A DNA stretch of 5,327 bases from the NCBI GenBank assembly GCA_013791675.1, contig VMTI01000152.1, forward strand, positions 1-5,327, in the 5' to 3' direction. The notes beneath the pieces were generated by a model. The model did not search any database and had not been told where the DNA came from. It saw only the letters and a program-made list of their open reading frames with translations. Of this stretch, positions 1-4,396 are shown piece by piece (positions within the stretch are counted from its first letter, which is position 1; every line of letters starts with the position of its first letter). Source of the stretch: a bacterium. Lineage in GTDB: Bacteria; CG03. The position numbers and the translations under genes were made by a program.

Positions 1-225
1 GACGCGAAGCAGACCGGGACGATAAAATGCGCGCACGATTATGTGGAGCACGTGCGCTCCGCGCTAATTCTTATCCAACGGATAGGCGATGTGCGCGTCG
101 CGGTGAAGATTCTCGGCGTTTCCGGCACGATGAAAGGCGCGCGGACGAAATTCCTCCCGCAGGAAAGGACGATTGCCGAGTTCGTGAAAGATGGGAAGGA
201 AAAAACGGAAATAGAAAATTCTTAA
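1..225 (+). CDS. rnp2: RNase P protein subunit Pop5 (Rnp2), 3' end only
   Basis: The reading frame is already open at base 1 and ends at TAA 223-225, giving the last 74 residues of a protein whose start lies outside the window. Pop5 is a protein subunit of archaeal RNase P, which removes 5' leaders from precursor tRNAs. With Rpp30 it supports the active fold of the catalytic RNA. The segment aligns by eye with the C-terminal part of Pyrococcus Pop5: QTGTIKCAHDYVEHVRSAL corresponds to the conserved 'QTGILRC...HVEELRFAL' stretch, and ILGVSGTMKGARTKFL to the 'LGVSGTIKR..QKFL' signature. The tail after KFLPQE is charged and unconserved. Its position directly before psmA is the usual one in the archaeal exosome superoperon, which supports the call. 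An ATG at 43 in this frame is internal to the conserved domain and is not the start. Identification rests on remembered family sequence, not a search. Confidence 0.9.
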   Translation, partial: DAKQTGTIKCAHDYVEHVRSALILIQRIGDVRVAVKILGVSGTMKGARTKFLPQERTIAEFVKDGKEKTEIENS

Positions 226-231
226 AACTTG

Positions 232-248
232 AAAATAACCTTTATAAA
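232..248 (+). promoter_or_regulatory. Putative archaeal promoter (BRE and TATA box) for psmA
   Basis: TTTATAAA at 241-248 is a strong archaeal TATA box, preceded by A-rich sequence (232-240) that could serve as the TFB recognition element. Transcription would start about 26 bases downstream, near 270, leaving a leader of about 70 nt before the psmA ATG at 342. The box lies 15 bases after the rnp2 stop, so psmA may be transcribed on its own as well as by read-through. The AT-rich leader also contains the palindrome AATTATAATT (260-269), which could be an alternative TATA element. The same octamer occurs before rrp41 at 4303. Confidence 0.6.
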
Positions 249-330
249 CTACAAACCAGAATTATAATTAGAAAAGTTTTCAAACAAATTATTCGGATTA
301 AAAAGAATCAAACAAAACTAATTATTCTGT

Positions 331-337
331 AGGTGAT
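331..337 (+). promoter_or_regulatory. Shine-Dalgarno site that sets the psmA start
   Basis: AGGTGAT is a perfect match to the archaeal 16S anti-Shine-Dalgarno sequence and leaves 4 nt before ATG 342. The GTG at 333-335 is in frame but lies inside the site, so it is not the start codon. The same GGTGAT plus 4 nt arrangement is seen before the ORF at 5194 and, in weaker form (AGTGAT), before rrp4. Confidence 0.8.
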
Positions 338-341
338 ATTG

Positions 342-1055
342 ATGGACGCAATGCCTGAATTCATGGGATACGACCGCGCAATTGTGACGTTCTCGCCTGA
401 CGGAAGGCTTTTCCAGGTTGAGTACGCGAGGGAAGCCGTGAAGAGGGGGACGACATCAATTGGCGTAGTGTTCAAGGACGGCGTTGTTCTTGCAGCAATC
501 AGGCACATTCCTCCGCTGGGAATCACAAACTCGGGAAGCGACAAGGTTCACCAAATAGACGACCATTTGGGCACTGCAACGTCGGGATTTCTCGCGGACG
601 GCCGCGTCCTGATAGACAACGCAAGAGTTAAGGCGCAGGTTTTCAAACTCACTTATGATGACCCGATAAACGTTGTCGGCTCCGTGAAGGACATATCCGA
701 CAGAATGCAATTGTTTACACAGTACGGCGGCGTCAGGCCTTACGGCGTGGCATTGCTTATCGGCGGCGTTGATGAGAACGGGCCGCAGCTTTTCGAGATT
801 GACCCGTCTTCCACTTACTACGGCTGGAAAGCACAGGCAATCGGCCGCGGCGCCAACGAAGCCTTGAAAGTTTTGAGAAAGAGCTGGAAGGAAAACATGA
901 CGGAAGATGAAGGTATAAAACTTATTCTGCAGGCGATGCGCGCAGCCGAGAAGGATGCGAAGCCGAACGAAGTCGAGATTGCCATCGTGAAAGAGAACGA
1001 GTTCCGCAAGCCGCACGGCGACGACGCAGTGAAGATTGTAAAAAAATTCTGGTAG
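342..1055 (+). CDS. psmA: 20S proteasome alpha subunit
   Basis: This encodes 237 residues, the normal length for an archaeal proteasome alpha subunit. Seven copies form each outer ring of the cytoplasmic 20S core, gating substrate entry and docking ATPases such as PAN. Alpha subunits are not proteolytic. The N-terminal signature GYDRAIVTFSPDGRLFQVEY starts at residue 9 and includes the YDR gate motif (10-12). K68 in SDKVHQIDD lines up with Thermoplasma alpha K66, the lysine that receives the C-terminal HbYX motif of activating ATPases. TQYGGVRPYGV is the other classical family block. ATG 342 is chosen because AGGTGAT ends 4 nt upstream. It gives eight residues before GYDR, much like other family members. 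ATG 351 and ATG 363 are less likely. The gene has its own TATA box and ends at an oligo-T terminator shared with the convergent RelA/SpoT gene. The matching psmB is not in the window, and in archaea it is often elsewhere. Confidence 0.97.
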   Translation: MDAMPEFMGYDRAIVTFSPDGRLFQVEYAREAVKRGTTSIGVVFKDGVVLAAIRHIPPLGITNSGSDKVHQIDDHLGTATSGFLADGRVLIDNARVKAQVFKLTYDDPINVVGSVKDISDRMQLFTQYGGVRPYGVALLIGGVDENGPQLFEIDPSSTYYGWKAQAIGRGANEALKVLRKSWKENMTEDEGIKLILQAMRAAEKDAKPNEVEIAIVKENEFRKPHGDDAVKIVKKFW

Positions 1056-1058
1056 GCC

Positions 1059-1094
1059 CTTTTCTTTTTGGCGTTGAACTTGCAAAAAGAAAAG
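1059..1094. terminator. Symmetrical oligo-T inverted repeat, likely bidirectional terminator
   Basis: CTTTTCTTTTTG (1059-1070) and its exact reverse complement CAAAAAGAAAAG (1083-1094) flank a 12-base spacer, four bases after the psmA stop. Read from either side, RNA polymerase meets the same C-T4-C-T5 tract. Oligo-T tracts alone are enough for intrinsic termination in archaea, so this element fits termination of psmA from the left and of the RelA/SpoT gene from the right. The bases just outside and just inside the arms do not pair, so the stem is exactly 12 bp. Confidence 0.65.
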
Positions 1095-1103
1095 CGTCTG
1101 CGG

Positions 1104-1114
1104 AAAAGAAAAAA
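1104..1114 (-). terminator. Oligo-T terminator for the RelA/SpoT gene
   Basis: On the minus strand this reads T6-C-T4, starting 16 bases after the stop codon of the RelA/SpoT gene (1131-1133). It is a typical archaeal U-tract terminator and would be met before the shared inverted repeat at 1059-1094, giving a tandem termination signal. Confidence 0.55.
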
Positions 1115-1130
1115 TTAAATCAACTACATT

Positions 1131-2207
1131 TTATAAAGTAGGTTTTGGCGGATTATCTAAGTATTTTTGTAAAATAAATATGAATTCATTTGTATTAAGA
1201 AAGTAATTTGGATAAGCTTTCTTAAGTTCTTTGGTAGTGTCTGCTTCAACAAGAACTATATCTTTGTTAAGTTTTTCATCTCTCGTTTTTTTCTCGGCTT
1301 CCGAATAAGCACGATTGGCTGCTTCTTCCTCATTTCTTTCAAAAGAAGTTATAGCCAATTGTTTAGTATCGATGTTTAAATCTAAAAGATAAAAAGCAGC
1401 ACTAAATTTCTTTTTGTCTTCTAATAGTTTAAGTAAACTTGACCAACTTCTAATTTTTTGTATTACTTGAAGTTTTTTTGATAATTCTTTAACTTTTGTA
1501 TATAATTCAAATTCGTTTTCAGGAGTATCTGGAACAATATATGTTCCTTCCATATTAGCAAAAAAGGAACTTATCAATTTAAAAAAGTCAATCCAATCTT
1601 TGTCTCCTTCATTAGATTTTAATGCCTGATTTGTGAAGTGCCCCACAGTTTCAACGGCAGTTGCCCATAAATGTTGAAGTTTTGATCTGATTTGAATTTC
1701 TATTAGTAAGCCGTTGTATTTCTTTGATTTTTTATCACTGTCGTACTTATAGATTAGATGAATACTTCGATATCCATCAGGTTTTGGATTAGTAATATAA
1801 TCTTTCTTTTTCTTGAACTCATGTTTAAGATCGCAATGTTTACCTTTCTCATAATATTCTTCACAAAGTTGTCTTACTAAATTTACATTTGAAAGTACTG
1901 CTCTACAACCTCCAATATCTTGCATCTGAGAAAGGTTCATATGCTTTGTTTGCTCACGTTCAAGTTTTCTAATAATAGCTGGAGTGCGTTTAAGACGCTG
2001 AACTACTAACGCATCCGGATCTACCTCTTTTGATACTCGTTTTAATCTTACCTTAAAAACATGTAGTGGAAAACTATGAGAAGATCTCCAATTGTCTAAA
2101 ATAGTTATAGCTCTATCTATCTCAGTCAGTGAAGGATTCTCACTAACTAAAATATCTCCAGCTTGATCTACTTCACTTTTCTTATATTTAATTTCGGTCC
2201 ATATCAT
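1131..2207 (-). CDS. RelA/SpoT-domain nucleotide pyrophosphokinase, synthetase-only, bacterial type
   Basis: This encodes 358 residues with a RelA/SpoT synthetase fold, the family that moves pyrophosphate from ATP to GTP/GDP, making (p)ppGpp, or in toxic members to other acceptors. Visible motifs are R71-x-K73 in RLKR, D97 in DIGGCR (metal-binding aspartate), GYRSIH (145-150, Tyr stacking on the guanine), EIQIRS (170-175, second acidic residue E170) and QHLWA (178-182). There is no HD hydrolase, TGS or ACT domain. An N-terminal region with NWRSSHSFPL (39-48) and a conserved-looking C-terminal part (about 235-350, ending AYPNYFLNT) resemble a family common in bacteria, so the protein looks full length. 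The start is ATG 2205-2207. Upstream in-frame ATGs would overlap the SDO1 gene. GC is roughly one third against over half in the flanking genes, with AAA, TTA and AGA favoured, which suggests horizontal transfer. Alarmone production versus tRNA- or nucleotide-directed toxicity cannot be decided here, and no antitoxin is visible next to it. Confidence 0.9.
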   Translation of the reverse strand: MIWTEIKYKKSEVDQAGDILVSENPSLTEIDRAITILDNWRSSHSFPLHVFKVRLKRVSKEVDPDALVVQRLKRTPAIIRKLEREQTKHMNLSQMQDIGGCRAVLSNVNLVRQLCEEYYEKGKHCDLKHEFKKKKDYITNPKPDGYRSIHLIYKYDSDKKSKKYNGLLIEIQIRSKLQHLWATAVETVGHFTNQALKSNEGDKDWIDFFKLISSFFANMEGTYIVPDTPENEFELYTKVKELSKKLQVIQKIRSWSSLLKLLEDKKKFSAAFYLLDLNIDTKQLAITSFERNEEEAANRAYSEAEKKTRDEKLNKDIVLVEADTTKELKKAYPNYFLNTNEFIFILQKYLDNPPKPTL

Positions 2208-2237
2208 AATTATCAAATAAAATAATAGTTTTAGAAC

Positions 2238-2247
2238 TTTAAATATT
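2238..2247. promoter_or_regulatory. Shared TATA core of a divergent promoter (RelA/SpoT gene and SDO1)
   Basis: The two divergent start codons (2207 minus, 2275 plus) are 67 bp apart and the only strong TATA element between them is TTTAAATATT. On the + strand TTTAAATA matches the archaeal consensus. On the minus strand the same bases read AATATTTAAA. With start sites about 26 bases from the centre, transcripts would begin near 2268 (+) and 2215 (-). Both mRNAs would then have leaders of only about 7-8 nt, fitting the absence of a Shine-Dalgarno site before either start. TBP might bind in either direction, so the two genes could compete for one site. Confidence 0.5.
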
Positions 2248-2274
2248 CTGAAACAGATTTCTTTCTTGATATTT

Positions 2275-2985
2275 ATGCCCATCTCACTCGACAAAGCAGT
2301 CATAGCAAGAATCGTAAAAGCGGGCGAGAAGTTCGAGATTCTTGTTGACCCGGAAAAGGCGCTCGAGCTGAAGCGGGGCAAAGAGATAAAGATGGAGGAC
2401 GTTCTCGCCGCGCGCGAAATTTATTCCGACGTGGGAAAGGGCTTGCGCGCGCCGCAGGAAAAGCTGAACAGGCTGTTCGGCACGAACAACGCGGAGCAGA
2501 TAGCCGTAAAGATAATCCACGAAGGCGAGCTGCAACTCACAACGGAGCAGAGAAGGAAAATGGTTGAGGACAGGAGAAAGCAGATTGCGGGAATGATTTC
2601 AAGGCAGGGTGTGAACCCGCAGTCCGGGGCGCCGCATCCGGTTGAGCGGATATTGAACGCGATGGAGCAGGCGAAAGTTCAGATAGACGGGACAAAACCC
2701 ACGGAAGAGCAGATAGAAGGCATTCTTGAAAAGATACAGAGAATAATTCCTATCCGTTTTGAAAAAGTCCAGCTCGCGATAAAAATCCCGCCCGCTTATT
2801 CCGCGAGAAGCGTGAGCGCTGTGCGCGCTTTCGGCAAACTGCAGAAAGAGGAATGGCTCAACGACGGCTCCTACGCTGCGCAGAGTGAGATTCGCGCGGG
2901 AATGCAGCCCGAGATTTTTGACAAATTGAACTCGCTGACGAAAGGGGAAGTCGAGGTTAAGGTTTTGTCAAAAACACGCCAATAA
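2275..2985 (+). CDS. sdo1: Ribosome maturation protein SDO1 (archaeal SBDS homologue)
   Basis: This 236-residue protein has the usual length and three-domain plan of archaeal SBDS. The N-terminal FYSH domain (about 1-90) starts SLDKAVIARIVKAGEKFEILVDP. A helical middle domain contains the AEQ/EQRRKM stretch, SRQGVNP and APHP (119-122). A C-terminal ferredoxin-like domain (about 165-236) contains KVQLAIKIPP and the Gly-Met segment before EIFDKL. Its eukaryotic counterpart works with the EFL1 GTPase to release the anti-association factor eIF6 from the large ribosomal subunit. A role in 50S maturation or quality control is inferred for archaea. ATG 2275 is chosen because it gives the family N-terminus M-x-x-SLDKAV. 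The in-frame TTG at 2266 is not needed. There is no Shine-Dalgarno site, and the TATA element at 2238-2247 predicts a nearly leaderless mRNA. Separation from psmA by the inserted RelA/SpoT gene appears to leave SDO1 dependent on this promoter. Confidence 0.96.
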   Translation: MPISLDKAVIARIVKAGEKFEILVDPEKALELKRGKEIKMEDVLAAREIYSDVGKGLRAPQEKLNRLFGTNNAEQIAVKIIHEGELQLTTEQRRKMVEDRRKQIAGMISRQGVNPQSGAPHPVERILNAMEQAKVQIDGTKPTEEQIEGILEKIQRIIPIRFEKVQLAIKIPPAYSARSVSAVRAFGKLQKEEWLNDGSYAAQSEIRAGMQPEIFDKLNSLTKGEVEVKVLSKTRQ

Positions 2986-3177
2986 TATTTCAACAAAGCC
3001 TTAACCGAGAAGAGGTTAAAGTGCTGAACAGGGCACATTAAAATTTTCTGCAATAATCGGCTCTGTAAAAATCCTGCGGTAAATGTTGAACTTCCAAAAT
3101 CGGGGAACGCTCTAAAAAGCGGGCGGGTTAAAGAGCCGGACAAGCGTCCCGCAATGTTACTCATTTCATATCTCGGA

Positions 3178-3189
3178 TTTCCGCGGAAA
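3178..3189. promoter_or_regulatory. Perfect 12-bp palindrome next to the rrp4 TATA box, possible operator
   Basis: TTTCCGCGGAAA is an exact palindrome ending two bases before the TATA element at 3192-3199. Its right half overlaps the place where TFB would contact DNA. A dimeric transcription factor bound here could block or recruit TFB. No regulator gene is present in the window, so the partner is unknown. Confidence 0.45.
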
Positions 3190-3191
3190 GC

Positions 3192-3199
3192 TATTTAAA
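3192..3199 (+). promoter_or_regulatory. Putative TATA box for rrp4
   Basis: TATTTAAA is preceded by GCGGAAAGC, a purine-rich stretch suitable as a TFB recognition element. Transcription would start near 3222, leaving a leader of about 105 nt before the rrp4 ATG at 3327. A weaker AT-rich alternative lies at 3228-3238. Confidence 0.5.
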
Positions 3200-3315
3200 C
3201 ATTAAAACCCCAGAGAATTGAAACGATAAAAATATTTTCAAGAAAAATTCTGTGTCAATACCCGGCACAAATGTTACACGGAAGATTGCGGATTGAATGG
3301 TTTGCAAAATAATTT

Positions 3316-3322
3316 GAGTGAT
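3316..3322 (+). promoter_or_regulatory. Shine-Dalgarno site that sets the rrp4 start
   Basis: GAGTGAT differs by one base from the anti-Shine-Dalgarno complement GAGGTGAT region and leaves 4 nt before ATG 3327. The in-frame GTG at 3318 lies inside it and is therefore a poor start candidate, as at psmA. Confidence 0.65.
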
Positions 3323-3326
3323 AGTC

Positions 3327-4040
3327 ATGGTTGAAACTTCCGAGCTGCTGGCAAAGGAAAAGGATTTGGCGCTGCCGGGACAGGTTGTCGCGAAAGGGCT
3401 GGACTTTTTTCCCGGAACTGGCTGCTACCGCGACGGCAATGAAATCCGCTCGAAAGTTGTCGGACTTTTCAGGATAAAGGAAAGGTTCGCGAGCGTCATT
3501 CCGCTCTCGGGCGTTTATGTGCCGCAGGCGGACGACGGAATAATCGCGGTCGTGGGCGACATCCAGAACACTTTCTGGATTCTCGACATCAACAGCCCGT
3601 ACGACGCCATTCTGCAGCTCGGCGAGGCGAGCGAGGAGTACATTGAAAACGGCGCGGACCTGAGGCGCTACTTCGATGTTGGCGACATCATTTACGTGAG
3701 AATACTGAACGTCGCTTCTTCAACATCGGTTACGCTGACCATGGACGACCAGCGCGCGAAAAAACTGCGCGGCGGAAGGCTTGTCGCAATCACACCTTCA
3801 AAAATTTCCCGCCTTATCGGCAAAGAGGGCTCGATGATTGAAATGGTGAAACAGGGAACGCTATGCCAGATAGTTGCGGGGCAGAACGGCATTGTCTGGA
3901 TAAAAGGGGAAAACGAGGAGCTGGCTGTGAAGACGATAAAGCTGATTGAAGAGAGCAGCCACATTTCCGGATTGACGGAGCGCATCGCGGAAATGCTGAA
4001 ACAGAACGAGAACAATAATCCGGCGCAGGCTGAAAAATAA
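3327..4040 (+). CDS. rrp4: Exosome RNA-binding cap subunit Rrp4
   Basis: This 237-residue subunit belongs to the trimeric cap of the archaeal exosome, the cytoplasmic 3'-5' RNA degrading and tailing complex. Rrp4 binds RNA and feeds it into the Rrp41-Rrp42 ring. The domains run in the expected order. An N-terminal domain (about 1-60) contains LPGQVVAKGLDFFPGTGCY. An S1 domain (about 65-150) runs from YVPQADDGIIAVVGD, through DINSPYDAIL, to VRILNVASSTSVTLTM. A KH domain (about 150-215) has the loop GKEGS at 165-169. The C-terminal tail is charged (EMLKQNENNNPAQAEK). ATG 3327 is preferred over the in-frame GTG at 3318 because that GTG lies in the Shine-Dalgarno site. The gene is followed by a 23-bp repeat and the remnant gene before rrp41, whereas in most archaea rrp4 and rrp41 are nearly contiguous. 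No terminator-like T-tract is obvious between them, so read-through to rrp41 remains possible. Confidence 0.96.
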   Translation: MVETSELLAKEKDLALPGQVVAKGLDFFPGTGCYRDGNEIRSKVVGLFRIKERFASVIPLSGVYVPQADDGIIAVVGDIQNTFWILDINSPYDAILQLGEASEEYIENGADLRRYFDVGDIIYVRILNVASSTSVTLTMDDQRAKKLRGGRLVAITPSKISRLIGKEGSMIEMVKQGTLCQIVAGQNGIVWIKGENEELAVKTIKLIEESSHISGLTERIAEMLKQNENNNPAQAEK

Positions 4041-4044
4041 AACA

Positions 4045-4067
4045 GCGTAACTGATGAAAAAATATTT
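4045..4067 (+). repeat. 23-bp repeat, copy 1 (after rrp4)
   Basis: The sequence GCGTAACTGATG, then A6, then TATTT, begins four bases after the rrp4 stop. A copy with one difference (T to C at the fourth base) lies after rrp41 at 5144-5166. In this copy the end runs into the palindrome TATTTAAATA (4063-4072), which could act as a TATA box with a start site near 4094 for the remnant small gene. The role could be promoter, RNA 3'-end element or simple duplication. Confidence 0.6.
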
Positions 4068-4128
4068 AAATAAATTTGAAACAAAAAATTAAACACAAAT
4101 AAAAAGTTTAGCAAAAAGATGGTATAAA

Positions 4129-4281
4129 ATGGCGGCTACTTACAAACAAATTCAAGATTACATAAAACGGAAATACGGATAGAAATCTCATAGAAGAAAA
4201 GGAGAACGAGTATATCCATGTCCAGAAAATAAATTAAATGCATTAAAGAACGCTTTTAGATATTTCAATATGTTAGGATAA
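4129..4281 (+). pseudogene. Remnant of a small uncharacterised protein gene, internally deleted
   Basis: From ATG 4129 the frame gives MAATYKQIQDYIKRKYG, then TAG at 4180-4182. In the same frame it continues KSHRRKGERVYPCPENK and LNALKNAFRYFNMLG to TAA 4279-4281. Both ends resemble a small protein of about 65-75 residues that I recall from bacteria and some archaea. That protein begins 'TYKdIQeYVKeKYGF', has a central 'KTCWIAHVKEL' segment, and ends 'NPCPPEKxEAIKEAFRYFGMI'. Here the central segment is absent, so about 20-25 codons seem to have been lost, with a stop at the junction. I know no firm function for the family. The base composition is AT-rich like the RelA/SpoT gene, so it may also be an acquired piece. 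A 17-residue peptide could still be made. A TATA-like TATTTAAATA lies about 60 bases upstream. Reading TAG as an amino acid would not restore the missing middle. Confidence 0.6.
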
Positions 4282-4302
4282 GTATGAACGGTTGAAAATG
4301 CT

Positions 4303-4310
4303 TTTATAAA
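4303..4310 (+). promoter_or_regulatory. Putative TATA box for rrp41
   Basis: TTTATAAA, preceded by GAAAATGC, is identical to the octamer before psmA. Transcription would start near 4333, giving a leader of about 65 nt that contains the two hairpins at 4362-4395. This suggests rrp41 has its own promoter, needed because the remnant gene separates it from rrp4. Confidence 0.6.
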
Positions 4311-4361
4311 AATAAGCGACAGATACGATTTTCAGATTTTAAAATTTACAAAAAAAAGGTT

Positions 4362-4395
4362 GCGGGATTCCTCAAAACCCGCTGGAGGTTTTGAG
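4362..4395 (+). promoter_or_regulatory. rrp41 leader with two competing hairpins over the ribosome binding site
   Basis: Hairpin A pairs GCGGG (4362-4366) with CCCGC (4378-4382). Hairpin B pairs CTCAAAACC (4371-4379) with GGTTTTGAG (4387-4395) around the 7-base loop CGCTGGA. Both use 4378-4379, so only one can form at a time. The Shine-Dalgarno site GGAGGT (4384-4389) lies 7 nt before ATG 4397. It is free in A, but in B it is half in the loop and half in the stem. The layout suggests a translational switch, but no ligand or protein partner can be read from the sequence. Confidence 0.5.
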
Positions 4396-4396
4396 T

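Larger units (their letters stand above)
2986..3326 (+). other. Long intergenic region with several inverted repeats
   Basis: The 341 bases between SDO1 and rrp4 contain no convincing gene; the longest ATG ORFs I find on the + strand are 10-14 codons. Inverted repeats include TTAACC/GGTTAA (3001-3006, 3014-3019), GTGC/GCAC (3021-3024, 3033-3036), CGGCTCT/AGAGCCG (3058-3064, 3132-3138) and GCGGG/CCCGC (3119-3123, 3148-3152, with GGTT/AGCC nested inside). The right half holds the rrp4 promoter. I see no tRNA, RNase P RNA or SRP RNA signature, and no run of four or more T that would be a strong terminator except TTTT at 3044-3047. A small structured RNA is possible but unproven. Confidence 0.5.

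Noticed and set aside
333..341. GTG 333 as the psmA start
   Set aside because: The codon is part of the AGGTGAT Shine-Dalgarno site; ATG 342 has correct spacing and family-like length.
456..1085. A 209-codon open frame on the minus strand opposite psmA
   Set aside because: It is antisense to psmA, has no family resemblance and no ribosome binding site, and would read through the oligo-T inverted repeat.
2208..2381. N-terminal extension of the RelA/SpoT protein to an ATG at 2381 or 2282
   Set aside because: The extra residues overlap the SDO1 coding region in antisense, and family similarity begins at MIWTEIKYKKSEVDQAG from ATG 2207.
3119..3152. GCGGG...CCCGC as a tRNA acceptor stem
   Set aside because: The arms are only 24 bases apart and there is no T-loop GGTTCRA motif or D-loop.
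3271..3312. A 13-codon ORF in the rrp4 leader as a regulatory upstream peptide
   Set aside because: It has no Shine-Dalgarno site and no feature beyond chance; ATGTTAC also starts another random short frame at 3154.
4051..4090. CTGATGA as a C box of a C/D guide RNA
   Set aside because: No CUGA D box follows at guide-RNA distance, and the first base does not fit the RUGAUGA consensus.
4180..4182. TAG read as pyrrolysine in the small gene
   Set aside because: Read-through would not restore the missing central segment, and no pyrrolysine system is visible in the window.
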